Assembly: GCA_010645155.1 (NCBI GenBank)
Contig: CM021316.1
Span: forward strand, 7,182,288-7,246,287
DNA from: Tigriopus japonicus
Lineage: Eukaryota > Arthropoda > Copepoda > Harpacticoida > Harpacticidae
Reading direction: 5' to 3'
DNA: 64,000 nucleotides
The notes beneath the pieces were generated by a model that saw only the letters and a program-made list of their open reading frames with translations, was not told where the DNA came from and ran no database searches. The position numbers and the translations under genes were made by a program. Shown piece after piece: positions 1 to 11,452 of the stretch; the stretch's first letter is position 1, and every line of letters begins with the position of its first letter.

Positions 1-237
1 GATAAATCGGATGTTCCGATGAGTCGGTCAGGAATTTAGCCAACCTCTCAAGGGGGAGAGCCCAGAGGAGCGGTCTGGATGGCCAGCCACATTAAGCGCA
101 TCGCGTGGGAACACTCGAGGTACACATAGCGTTCTTCGGTCGAGTATTCGAATATGGACAGTCGCATACCGTCCCCAAGGCCCGCCTCCGTGAGGTTCGT
201 TGGGACGCGTTGGAGTGAACGACGGATTAGCATTCAC
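1..237 (-). CDS. possible exon fragment, unidentified (window edge)
   Basis: One minus-strand frame (233 down to 48) is open and reads like ordinary protein: GMRLSIFEYSTEERYVYLEC followed by SHAMRLMWLAIQTAPLG. The pattern of a beta strand ending in YLEC and then a helix with W..AIQTA recalls the end of a PH-like domain, but this is only a resemblance. The frame ends at a stop at 48, shortly before a weak GT. It abuts the palindromic element at 244-530, so it may be an interrupted exon. No start or certain splice sites. Confidence 0.25.
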
Positions 238-243
238 AACATT

Positions 244-530
244 AAAGGTCGGTTGTTGAGGTAGTTTCGAAGTATTGTAGAAGCATATCTAGAAGCATGA
301 GAGAAGCACAGGAGGCGAAGTAGAAGTAACCATGTTTCCATCAAGTTTCAACCATCAAGTTTCACTACATAAGCTGCGATTGAAAAACGTAGTTATGATA
401 TGTAGTTACGTAGTTATGTAGTGAAACTTGATGGAGCATGGCTCATATCTCATATGCCTCATTTGTGTTTCTTCCATGCTTCTTGATATGCTTCTACTAT
501 ACTTCAAATCTACCTCAACAACCGACCTTG
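244..530. repeat. palindromic MITE-like element
   Basis: AAGGTCGGTTGTTGAGGTAG at the left is the reverse complement of the right end (510-529). The pairing continues inward through AGTATTGTAGAAGCATAT and its imperfect complement, to a centre rich in CATCAAGTTTCA and its complement. No coding capacity. A foldback MITE is the simplest reading; no clear target duplication was seen. Confidence 0.75.
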
Positions 531-907
531 AATCTTTTGACGGCGCGTCTCACTTGCCGAATATTGGTCGGATGAAGGCCCGCTCTCCAAGAACAGTGGG
601 TCAAAAAACAATAGGTGCAAATTGAAGAGACAGGCTCACATTGCACACGCTCAGTAATGGGCAGAGCTTGCTTGTTTGTCGTCTTAAGACAACATTGGGC
701 GAACTAACTTGTGGATATCTGCGTGAAGACAGAAAAAACTAAGAAAAAATAAACCGAGCGAAGGAGGCCAGAGGGGCAAACCTCTCTCCAAACACGGAAA
801 CTATTAGAGGTCAATATAACGACCTCTCGTAGGAATCATTAAGATGTTGCTTAGAAGTCTTGATGAAAAATCGATAGAGCGTCAATGCAATTTGAAAAAC
901 TGAATAG

Positions 908-913
908 TTTATT
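908..913 (-). promoter_or_regulatory. poly(A) signal of the BLOC1S4 gene
   Basis: AATAAA on the minus strand about 36 bases after the BLOC1S4 stop codon. Canonical hexamer at a usual distance for a short 3' UTR. Confidence 0.6.
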
Positions 914-948
914 TCTGAATGAATGAAACGAGAACAATCAAGTACTGA

Positions 949-3900
949 CTAATTCTTTGGATAAAACTCTTCCGTTGAGAAAATTTGGATATCTGAGGGT
1001 GGGGTTGATGTTAAAGACTGTACGAAAGTAGCGGCTTGTGGAGGCCGAGCAGCACCCTGTAAATTCCAAAACGACGACAATTATTAAGTATTTAAAACAT
1101 AAGAGTCCATGTTCTTACGAAAAGCATGGGCATGAAAGTTCGTATCCCTGAGCCTACAACGGAGTTTTCCGCTTGAGTGAGAATTTTATCGATATTATCT
1201 ACATTGATCTTGATCTTCGACACCATTAGTTCCAGTCTGCAAAGCAATTGAGAGGAGAATTACCTGCAAAGGTCAAACGGCTGCACATTTTTCTAATTGT
1301 TTAAAAATTAAAAAAAGTGTATATACATCGTTGAATTAGTTGGGCTGGCATTAGGCTAGGTTGATTTGGTAGATCAACATTTCTCTGCCATCCTTTTTAG
1401 AATCCTAGACATGGATTAAATGTGCACTTGCCAATGAACATTTTGGCAATATTCCCCTCTGTCAGTGCTTTGCCTGGAAATATACAGTATGTGCAAAAAC
1501 TAGATTTTCGGTTTAGACCAAATCAACATAAACTAGACGAACAAGCGCATTAAAGCAAGAAGTTTGAAAAATAGTGATTTTATTAATACTTTTAAGCCCT
1601 CTGCATCACCACGTTTTTGGTTTCTATTCTAAACGATTTATCGTTCCTCACTTTTTTTCACCCACAAACCAAAAGACTTTTAAAATAAGTTTTTTACATT
1701 GTAAGTCCATTAATTACTTCTGGTTTTGGTATCTACATGGCATATTTTGAACTTCTTATCTTTCGGTTTCTAAATGTGTCTATTTTGGTCTCACATTGGT
1801 AACACTCACAAAGATTAAACAATTTATCATAATAAAGAGTATATCATTACTATTAGTTACTAATTATAATGTAATTTTTATTGTAACGTAACAGTTGTAT
1901 GTGTAATACCAATGGGACATGTACAAAGGTGGCTCAAATGAGTGTTTAAATCATACCACTAGTGGTAAAACAGGGCCGTTGACTCTGCTGACTTTCTCGG
2001 CACATTCTTGCAAATTCAAGTCATTTCAATTTCTGCCCTTATTCAATAACTCTAGGTCCCTGGAAATGATCTTTAGTTTACGTTTAGATACCTCTGCTTA
2101 CATCTGGTTGATAATATGCTCAGTTTAATGGGTAGAAAAAGAGAAATATAAAATCATACAATGGTGGCGGACGTATGTCCAACCAACTGAATGAGTCGAA
2201 AGATGGAAGTTGACTGAATTTATTACGGCTGAAATAAGTATATATAGGAAGGACAGGAAAGAGCAAAGTAGGAGGAAGCGAGAAACCGGTAGATCCGTCA
2301 GGGTCGCTATACAATACTAGAAACAAGCTGTAACAACTATTTCATTTCTCTTTATGGGAAACATTTTTAAATGTATCGATATAATCCTATTGAACTAAGT
2401 GAACAAATGTGCATCTTCAAATTATTTTTGGATCACTACTAAGTACTATTTTTCCAATAGCACTAGGCTTGCTTTAGTGCTTTTTATTTAATCACCTTGA
2501 AAGTGAAATTTGCATATTGTTGACCCAACTCCAGCCAAGTTTAGGACGTGAAATATCGGTCGTTTCCACGAACCTAGACTCTTTTAAATAAACAACAGAA
2601 AAACTATGACTTTCATTTGCCAAAATGGGCAGAGCAACATAGCACTAAAGCCTTTACATAGCACAGGCAACAGCCCTGTTCTACCGCTACCGGTATGATT
2701 TAAACGCTCACTTGAGCAACCTTTGTGAATGTCCGTTAAACCTGTTAGATATTTTCCCAAGATGCTGCCAGTGTGATTTGTACATATAGGAAATGGAACT
2801 CGAAAACTGGCATTCAAGGAAAAAAATCATCGTAAAGGGGACAATTTCAGATCTTTCTGCACTTTCCCATTTCATAACACTTAAAGTCGCACTTTCTGCT
2901 AGTTTTTCATGCACTTTTTCACGTCCTAAATTATTAGCCGTGTCATATTCAATTTTGAAACTAAATTGCGTTGCTAATGAAAAATTATCACAAAGGCCAT
3001 TTTTGAGACACTTATGGGATAGATTTGAGTCAAGGGTCTGCAGCCAGCGGGCCCAAAAGTGATTTTGGGCGGGTCCAGGAGCTCTGGGGAAAGACAAATT
3101 TCATGGGCTCCGAGAACCATTCATAGGACACTAATTGGCCCACCTTCTTTTTTCCCCGTCTTTTTGACCCTTTTATATAGGGAGTTCATACACCATTTCA
3201 AAACATTGGACTTTAAAGAAGTTCATGTTGATAGAACCGTAAGCTCTCAAGAAATAGGCGTTGATATCGTACCGGTCAATTTTTTGGAAAATGCGCTCCA
3301 CGTCCGGGAAACGTTGAGCGATGGCCGGGACTTGTTGAAACAGGCAGGTGGCCGTGTCACTTTGACTCATGGCCAACAGATGTTGGAACTCGTCAAGACG
3401 AATTAACAAATCGCCCAAGTCCTCTTCAATTTGATTTTCCTAGAATGGAAACGAGAAATTTAGGGCTCAGAGTGTGTCGTGAATGATTCATGGGAAGTTT
3501 CCGCCCTTCGCGCCCACCCTGTGATTAATGTATGTACGGCCAAATGAGCCGAAAATGAGAATAAGTTTGGCCACGGCAGACTTTCGCTATGCATGATGTC
3601 GGTCGTTCGTTCGCAACCCGACCTTCCCTCGGGGTTTCTTCCGAGTCCGAGTGGCTTGGACATCGAAACTGCCCGAATCCCCCGCCACGGTCGAGATCCG
3701 GGTGTTCATAATGACCGTCAGTGGGAATGAGGATCGGGTAGGCGGGCACCACGGCGGACTGATTCCATCTCCCAAGGAGCGAACACGAGGAGACGCGACT
3801 CGTCTAGGAATGGACAATCGCTATCGATCGATCATGAGCCGAACAGCGAGCGTGGGCCAGCGTGTAACCGGTAATCACCGATGTCAAAGATAAGTGACGT

Positions 3901-4398
3901 CACATTTGACCAAATTTAAACCTAACCTAACCTAACTAAACCTAACCTAACCTAACTTAAACCTAACTTAACCTAAATTTAACCTGAGAGGTGTGACGTC
4001 ACTCATCTTTGACATCGGTGATTAACGATTAGAGGGCCAGCGGCCGGCCGATTTATGGCCACACCCTTCCGGTCGAGTCTCAGCCTCATCGGTTTGGGCG
4101 GGGCAACGGGCGATTGAGGGTGCGAAGAACTCACCTGAGCGGGCCAATCCACGTGAGCAAAATCCGCCAAGTCGGACGCAAATTTCAACACGGCGCGTTC
4201 GGCCCGCTTCCGGCCCTTGCGTTCATCAAACGGCCTCAGCGTATGACGGGAGCCAGATTCAAGGCCAAACGGACCCCTGCCAGGCTCAGAGACTTCGACG
4301 GAGGCGACCATCTCCGGCGCGCCCGGGTTGGTCGGATCCGAGGCCGCCAGCGGTTCCCGGAGCGTCCAGTCATCCGGACGTTCCTCCTCGTTCATCAT
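949..4398 (-). CDS. BLOC1S4: BLOC-1 complex subunit 4 (cappuccino), four exons
   Basis: Reconstructed on the minus strand from four exons: 4398-4135, 3439-3273, 1236-1119 and 1056-949 (stop TAG). Introns are 695, 2036 and 62 bp, all GT-AG, and phases agree, including an arginine codon split CG|A between exons 2 and 3. The product is 218 residues, against about 217 in human BLOC1S4. Seen: a charged low-complexity N-terminus (1-65); the helical core starting around AVLKFASDL; then EEDLGDLLIRLDEF and VERIFQKIDRLELMV, which match the family block that reads EDLLTRVDEF...IYSRIDRLEAFV; and a C-terminal STEEFYPKN resembling the family's RTEDYFP end. Family knowledge: a small coiled-coil subunit of cytosolic BLOC-1, which sorts cargo from endosomes to lysosome-related organelles. 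Start chosen at the first of two adjacent ATGs (4398 or 4395). Introns 1 and 2 carry repeats. Exon junctions are inferred, but the fit over four exons makes the call strong. Confidence 0.88.
1237..3272 (-). other. intron 2 of BLOC1S4 with an old inverted repeat
   Basis: The 2 kb intron is AT-rich. Segments at about 1913-1990 and 2650-2735 are diverged reverse complements of each other, sharing blocks such as TTTAAATCATACC and AACAGGGC, and may be the ends of a decayed element of about 820 bp. No transposase frame was found. Short open frames here look like chance. Confidence 0.6.
3872..4024. repeat. foldback element with telomere-like core in BLOC1S4 intron 1
   Basis: Left arm 3872-3903 and right arm 3993-4024 are near-perfect reverse complements, each ending inward with GTGACGTCAC. 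Between them (3919-3984) lies a tract of CCTAA and CCTAAA/CTTAA variants, the complement of the arthropod telomere unit TTAGG with drift. It could be a MITE that uses CCTAA-like internal repeats, or an interstitial telomere-like tract. Confidence 0.75.
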
Positions 4399-4579
4399 GC
4401 TGGCCGAACGACGGATCCGTAGGTATTGACCGTTCGCCGAGTCGGGTTGTGGAAAAAAATCTTCTGACTGAAGTAATGAATGAATGAATGAGAAGGATAA
4501 GGACCAAAATATCGGGTCCAACGACAAAAGGGGACTGAGTGTCAGGATGACCAGAGTGCTCGTCCAAAAAGCTGTCTCA

Positions 4580-4683
4580 ATTACTGATGGGGCTGATACC
4601 AGCAATGTCTCATACAGTATGAGACCAGACCAATACAATGAAGGTCTCGCTGGGCTTGATTCCGACTTGAGACTAGTGATGGG
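4580..4683 (+). repeat. short dispersed repeat (unit Z)
   Basis: About 97 bases containing ATGTCTCATACAGTATGAGA, itself an imperfect palindrome, recur in opposite orientation at 6610-6705. The copy is bounded by CTGATGGGG on the left and TAGTGATGGG on the right. It lies just upstream of the BLOC1S4 start codon, in its probable promoter side. Confidence 0.75.
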
Positions 4684-5373
4684 GGGCAAACAAGAGATTG
4701 GGCAAGCTGTACTGGCACAGTGCTTGGGCTTGCTGAAGCTTGGCATAGCTTGGGTGCTTGTACAAGTACTTTTCCCAGCTAACAGGTTTGCCAAATTTGC
4801 TATGAAGGAAGAATAAACTTGCCATCCGAATTTCACTAAACCAGGCTGATTCAGCTAAATAGGGCCCATACCTTTGAAAGGATGTATTTTTTAAGAAAAT
4901 TACACACTTCAATTCTCTCACATGGGGAAATGCAAAATATTTCGAGAATACTAAAAATAGATTTGGCATTTTACTTTTTCATGCCGGCAACTCTGAGTAA
5001 ACGAGATTGTTCTGGAAGTGTGACTTCTAAATCTCGGTCTTGATTAGCCTCAAAAGTGCATTCATGTGTGGCCTAGAACCGGAACAAAAAAAAACATGGT
5101 TTTGCAAATGCTATCCAAATTGAAATATTTTTTTGTATCACTTCCACTATTTATTGCTGAATTATTAAGGTCAAAAGATCATCGAAAATGCAACTTGACA
5201 TTTTTTCTTCAAAGTCACACTGAAAGTATCCTAACTCTTCAAAGAGCAACTGCCGGCAACTGCATCTTCCAGTGTTCCTTGAGCTTGCCAAGTGTATTGG
5301 TGTATTGCCCAAGTAATGCTTGTCAACAACTTGTTCTTGGGTGTTTGTGATGACTCATTACTTGCCCAAGTCA

Positions 5374-7068
5374 CATCACTACTTGAGACCAAGTGAGAAA
5401 TGTGAAGTGTTGCCAAAATTGCTCAAATTGGGTTTTGCTTTTTTCTCTGGTGTTCGATCGGTTTCAGTTTGAAGGCACGAAATAACTAGATTTATTTTTC
5501 CGTTGTTTTAAACTTAAACAATATAAATTTCAAAGCAAGGAACAGCTCGTCGATTCCACAACTTTGCATAACATGTTGGCTTCAGAGTTTTAAAGAAAAA
5601 TACCTGAAGAACCGCTGAAAGTGTGACGTGAAATCCTTTTCATTAACACAAAAACTTATGTTACATCCTCCAAAATGTCGGAGAATATTTCATTTAACTA
5701 TTGCTTATGTTATTGTCTTGCAACGAAAGATTTTATTTAACTCGTTAGTGCACAGTTATTATTTGAAATTTCCATTTGCTAAAGCCCATCAACATTGAAA
5801 TCAGGTGGCAATTAGTGATGGGACGAGACGGTATTTCCAATACATGAGACCAACTGATGCCGGTCTCAATTAATACATCTCAGAAGCTGGCATCAATACT
5901 GTATCAAGTCTTACGAACGAAATGACAGCTACAAAAGGTGCCTGCCACTGATTGGACCTATTCGTGTTCAACAATTTTGTTGAAGTGTGTAATCGAAATC
6001 TAACTCTCTTTTGAGGCATTTGTATTATGCATGGAGACCTTGACCTTTATTGACGCCGTATCAAGTAGCTTTTTTAGCCAAAATGGTCTGTTTCAATATG
6101 ATTCCTTTGATATTCAAATTCCAGGGTCTAGTCACACTTCTTAGCCAGGTTGACTAGAGTGTGGTAATGATGTTGTGATTTGCCACCTGATTTCAATGTT
6201 GATGGGCTTTAGCAAATGGAAATTTCAAATAATAACGTTGCACTAATGAGTTATATAAAATCTTGCATTGCCACATAATTAATAACATAAGCAATTGGTA
6301 AATGAAATATTCTCCTGCAACTTGGCGATACAACATAAGTTTTGGTGTTAATGAATAAGATTTCTCGTCACATTTTCAGTGGTCCTTCAGGTATTTTTCT
6401 TTAAACCTCTGATGCCAACATGTTATGCCAAGTTGTGGAATAAACGAGCTGATCCTTGCTTTGAAATTTATTTTGTTTACGTTTAAAACAACGGAAAAAT
6501 AAATCTAGATATATTGTGCCCTCAAATTTAAACCAATTGAACACCACAGAAAAAAGGCAAAACCCAATTAGAGCAATTTTGGCAACACTTCGCATGTCTC
6601 ACTTTGTCTCAAGTCGGAATCAAGACCAGCGAGACTTTCATTGTATTGGTCTGGTCTCATACTGTATGAGACATTGCTGGTATCGGCCCCATCAGTAGTG
6701 GCAATCACGACATCATTACCACATTCTAGTCAACCTGGCTAAGAAGTGTGACGAGCAACTAAGATTAGAATATCAAAGGAACCATATTGAAACACAATAT
6801 CAGTCAAAAAGCTATTTGATACGGCGTCAATAAAGGTCATGGTCTCCATGCATATTAGAAATACCTCAAAAGAGAGTTAGATTTCGATTACATGCTTTAA
6901 CAAAATTGTTAAACACGAATAGGTTCAATCGGTGGCGGACACCTTTTGTAGCTGTCATTTCGTTCGTAAGACTTGATACAGTATTAATGCCAGCTTCTGA
7001 GATGTATTAATTGAGACCGGCATCAGTTGGTCTCATGTATTGGAAATGCCGTCTCGTCCCATCACTAG
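5374..7068. repeat. complex inverted-repeat transposon cluster
   Basis: Order: X (5374-5812), B (5815-6180), X' (6181-6615, complement of X), Z' (6610-6705, complement of the unit at 4580) and B' (6702-7068, complement of B). B begins TAGTGATGGGACGAGAC and B' ends with its complement, so 5815-7068 has very long terminal inverted repeats resembling hAT-type ends. Flanking 8-mers GTGGCAAT and GTCGCTAA agree at only 5 of 8 positions. No transposase frame. X and X' differ by scattered substitutions, so they are not an assembly copy. Confidence 0.8.
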
Positions 7069-7082
7069 TCGCTAATATTAAA

Positions 7083-7925
7083 CGGCCTTTGCTGCCTACA
7101 ATGAAATTTCACAACCGGCCTGCTCCGGTATCTCCACTCTGGGACCTCTGTGAGTCAGCAGGTCGTTCTTGGTAGTGATGTGGCTTGGGCGCTTGGGCAA
7201 GCTTTTTTTCGTGACATCGTACACCGGGGTCGCCAATTTACCTTCAGTGAAATGGTATTCCCTTCCGCCTACCTATCTTCATTAACCGGTTTTTCATTAA
7301 GAAGCACTGAAATGCGTCCCTGACTTTTGTAACTTTGGATCAGGGTTGCAAATTAACCTCAAATTTGTGTTTGCTTGAGTAAGTTAGCAAAGCACAAAAT
7401 CTCCATCAGGTGACCCTACCTTGCAACCTCCGGTGAAAGAACTTGACCAAGCCCAGATTTCACATCACTAGTTCTTGGATGTGTATGTTTCACAGAGGTC
7501 TATAGAGAGGCCATTGTCGTCATTTTATCTGACTTGTTTACTACTGAAACTGACCAGAAATTGCTTGAAAAAGGTAAATATTTCCGAAGAATATCGAAAG
7601 ATACTTGCCCAAACAAATCAAAGATCATAGTACAAATGAAAGTGCGCAAGACAAATCTTCAATGCAAAACCCCATAATTGTGTGATTTAATGCCTGTGAA
7701 TTGAATATCATCTTCATTAAACATCTTGGTAAAATTTGGGAGAAGCAAAGCGTAGACAGGAGGCCACATGGCCAGAAAACTTAATGCTTTTCAAAAATTT
7801 GCCTTCCACGAATACGTTTGTTGTGGGCAAGTTACAACGAGTCGCTGTTGAATAACGGCTCTTGCTGACCACAATGAAATTTCACGACCTGCCTGCTCCG
7901 GTATCTCCACTCTGGGACCTCTGTG
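7083..7925 (+). repeat. pair of direct repeats of about 70 bp
   Basis: 7083-7150 and 7857-7925 share long exact stretches such as CTGCTCCGGTATCTCCACTC followed by TGGGACCTCTGTG, and ACAATGAAATTTCAC. They are in the same orientation about 770 bp apart. They may be ends of an element or two dispersed copies; the DNA between shows no gene. Confidence 0.7.
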
Positions 7926-9669
7926 GTCTTTTTATGGCAGTGCCTCCAGATCTTCAAAGTCGAAACGCGCAAGAGAACTCGACCAAAACGCAAGATTTTT
8001 AAAAACACAAAAGAAAGCGCAAGACTCCAAATGCAAGCTTTCTAAAGTATTAAAGCTATTGCAATTGCTAAATAGTGTTTAAAATCAAAAGTTTGAATAG
8101 AAATGGGCAATATAATAGGCCAGCAGTCGTGTCTAGATGCAATTATTGTCTCTTACAGTCCTAATTTTAATTAGAAATAATTGTAATTTTTGTTCTGTGG
8201 TTCATGGAATTTGTTCAGTTGTTTAGAGTAGACCTAGTATAGAGTACGTTTTGATAAGTAGGGATTAGATGAAGTTGCCATTTTAAAGCATTAAATTTGC
8301 AATATTGGTTTCATTTCTATTTAGTGGCATTATGTTATCAAAATCGCATAATTTGGAGAAATTTTACTGTGTAAAATATGTATGACATTTTCCCATTAAG
8401 TGGCATATAAACTGAAATTTTGCGCTAGAAATATCATTCCAATACATAAAACCTCAAATGAGGCCAAATTTATGTCTCAAATCTCAGCAAAAGTTTGTAA
8501 TGTTGAGCTTTTTTAACCTTAGCTTCCTTTACAACATGGTCTTTTACAAACATTACATTTTTTACAAAAACGTTACATATTTTTTCATTTTACAGATTGG
8601 TTGTAAAAGTGTGTGTAAATTCACACTTTCTCTCAAGATTTAAGTGATCAATACAAAAAATGCGAAATTTGCAATTGAGAAAAAAATTGAAATGTTGATT
8701 ACCTTGACTAAAACGGCCAAAAGTTGCAATTTTTGGTGCAAGTTGCATTTTGCAACTTTGCCCGAGCTACATTGATGACTTAATTTGCCGCAATGTTTTG
8801 CTTATTTAATACATAAGTTCACAATGAAAAGACACAAAGCATCACAGTTGTGAAAAATTGGTCACAAAATATTTTCAAATCATGGAGACAATCACTTAAA
8901 CCTTAAAATTTAATACTCCCTTATTGGACAGTTTACCATATGAAAGAAATAAAATAGTCATTCAAAGCGCACAAACAAGATAATAAGGACATTTTGGGCT
9001 ACCCACAATAAAGCAAAACAAAGAATGTCAATCTCTATTTGAAAAAACCTTTTTTCTTGGTAATTTTAGATTGATCAAGGTGATGAATATTTCATTTGTT
9101 ATTTTTGGAATATCCCAAATGTACAGCTTCTTTTCTCACTTCAGTTTCTTTTTCAGACTCTAAAAGTTCATTGGTGGCAATAACAATTGGTGGTTACTTA
9201 CTTTCGAAAAGCGATTTATAGGACTTCTTACCATATTTGACGAGGTCGAAAATGAAATTTTCAGCTATTTTTGTTCGGACCCGAAAAGCATAAGGGGCAA
9301 GAGCAACGCGCAAATGGGACCCCCAAAAAGCTCAAGATATGGAAGCACTGGTTTAAGGACATGTGGCCGCGAGTGTTGCTGGCAGCGGCGCAACGCAAAC
9401 GAGAGCAATCCAGAGAAACACTTATGGACGTTACATAACTTAAAAATCCACATATATTTTCGCCGACGTTCATGAACAGACTCAACTGGCTGATAAAGTC
9501 AATCGGGGTGGCCAAAATATAGTACCCATATGCTAATTACGAGATACGCGATTTTTTTGAAGAAATTATATAGTTGTAACATTTTGGTTTCATTCAGTCA
9601 ATGATTAGACTTACAACAAAGACGGCTTGCCGTTGCCTTGCATAAGAAGTCTCATCTATTTTTATAGTC
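7926..9669. other. AT-rich intergenic DNA without recognisable genes
   Basis: AT-rich, short frames only. A minus-strand frame at 9261-9515 has some protein-like composition, but no start, splice sites or family match could be supported. Confidence 0.5.
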
Positions 9670-9887
9670 CTTGTCAAGCAATATTACCAATGGTTTTGAT
9701 GTAAAATAGGAGCTGGCCCCGTTTAATTTGATGTTACTTTTCCCATGTTTGTGTGAATAAAAGCATATATCAAGTACTTGTCAAGCAATATTACCAATGG
9801 TTTTGATGTAAAATAGGAGCTGGCCCCGTTTAATTTGATGTTACTTTTCCCATATGTTTGTGTGAATAAAAGCATATATCAAGTACT
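9670..9887 (+). repeat. tandem duplication, two units of about 107 bp
   Basis: CTTGTCAAGCAATATTACC starts at 9670 and again at 9777, and the units are identical apart from a two-base insertion (CCCATGTTTG versus CCCATATGTTTG) in the second. Recent duplication or polymerase slippage. Confidence 0.9.
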
Positions 9888-10504
9888 GTCAAAATCCTGC
9901 AAAAGAAACTTGATATGGCTTCACGAGTAGTCAAATACTTAAATAAAATATGTTCAACCTTGTTTCATTCACTATCTCCATTTCATGTGACTTAGCAGAT
10001 AAGTGATGTGAGTTATTGTTAGGTGGGAGAAATATTAAGCCATGTTTTTAGTTGTTTGCAAAAAACTTATTGGCTCTTATGAGGCAAATTCATATTTGCA
10101 ATATTCAGGATTTCAATGTTTTACATTCAGATATAAAAACCTCAATAAGATAACATTTTAGGGGTTGTTGTCACCCTTAGCAAGTCAAATTGTTAAACTT
10201 ATATTTCAAATGATAATCTTTGGCAATAATAGTGACATGTGCAAAGTGTATTTTGGCAACACTGATTGACTTTGCCACCCATAAAGTATCTTAATGAACA
10301 TTGGCTCCTACGTGGATTTTTAAGCTATGTAACGTTCATATTACTTTTCTTGGGCCAGCAATGATGACACACTAACTGACACACTGACAGTTAGCAGACC
10401 ACAGAACAAGCTCGAGAAAACTGATAGGAAACAAACAAATATAAAGAATAAACAATGACAAACCACCAACAGCGTACCAAACAAATACAAATCACAAATA
10501 AAAT

Positions 10505-11452
10505 AGAGCTCTATATTAGAAAGAGTACAATCATATCCAACGCCATCTAGTTCATTCTGCTCGCAACTGCTCGCCGTTCCCAAAAGGATGCACAGGTACC
10601 CTCTAAGCTGAACAAATTTTCCAAATTATCAGACCCAGATAGCACCATTTGAGAAACTAAAGGGCCTAGAACCTTAATGAAGGGGTCCAAAATGAACTAT
10701 TAGTGTGTTTCAAAGGATTCAAATCTGAATCGCTTGTAGAATTAGGTTTAAAGCTTTAAAAGACAGTAAGAGAATGAAAATCTATCCCTTTGGACATATT
10801 GATGCAAGAGGTGATGGCAACAGTGTGATTGGAAATGAAATTGCAGGGCTGCTGAATTCTCTTCCCTGTTGTGCTTCACAGTCATGGTTATTGCTGAGAA
10901 AGAGCGCAGGGAATTTTCTTCCTCTCTTGACTTCACCCCTGGCTGCTTTTTACACTTGCCCACCTACCCCTTGATATGCAAGATCATGAGTNNNNNNNNN
11001 NNNNNNNNNNNNNNNNNNNNNNNNNNNNNNNNNNNNNNNNNNNNNNNNNNNNNNNNNNNNNNNNNNNNNNNNNNNNNNNNNNNNNNNNNNNNNNNNNNNN
11101 NNNNNNNNNNNNNNNNNNNNNNNNNNNNNNNNNNNNNNNNNNNNNNNNNNNNNNNNNNNNNNNNNNNNNNNNNNNNNNNNNNNNNNNNNNNNNNNNNNNN
11201 NNNNNNNNNNNNNNNNNNNNNNNNNNNNNNNNNNNNNNNNNNNNNNNNNNNNNNNNNNNNNNNNNNNNNNNNNNNNNNNNNNNNNNNNNNNNNNNNNNNN
11301 NNNNNNNNNNNNNNNNNNNNNNNNNNNNNNNNNNNNNNNNNNNNNNNNNNNNNNNNNNNNNNNNNNNNNNNNNNNNNNNNNNNNNNNNNNNNNNNNNNNN
11401 NNNNNNNNNNNNNGCGTTGGATATGATTGTACTCTTTCTAATATAGAGCTCT
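10505..11452. repeat. perfect 38-bp inverted repeat spanning an assembly gap
   Basis: GAGCTCTATATTAGAAAGAG and the following 18 bases (10505-10542) recur as the exact reverse complement at 11415-11452, right after the N run 10992-11413. It could be ends of an inverted repeat, or an inverted join made during gap closure. Confidence 0.7.
10992..11413. other. assembly gap (422 N)
   Basis: Run of N. Open frames crossing it are not meaningful. Confidence 0.99.

Noticed and set aside
3059..3406. Plus-strand frame of 115 residues
   Set aside because: It is the antisense of BLOC1S4 exon 2 and its flank.
4003..4836. A 277-residue minus-strand frame as one gene
   Set aside because: Only its middle (4135-4398) is the BLOC1S4 first exon. 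The upstream part is repeat DNA and the downstream part is intron.
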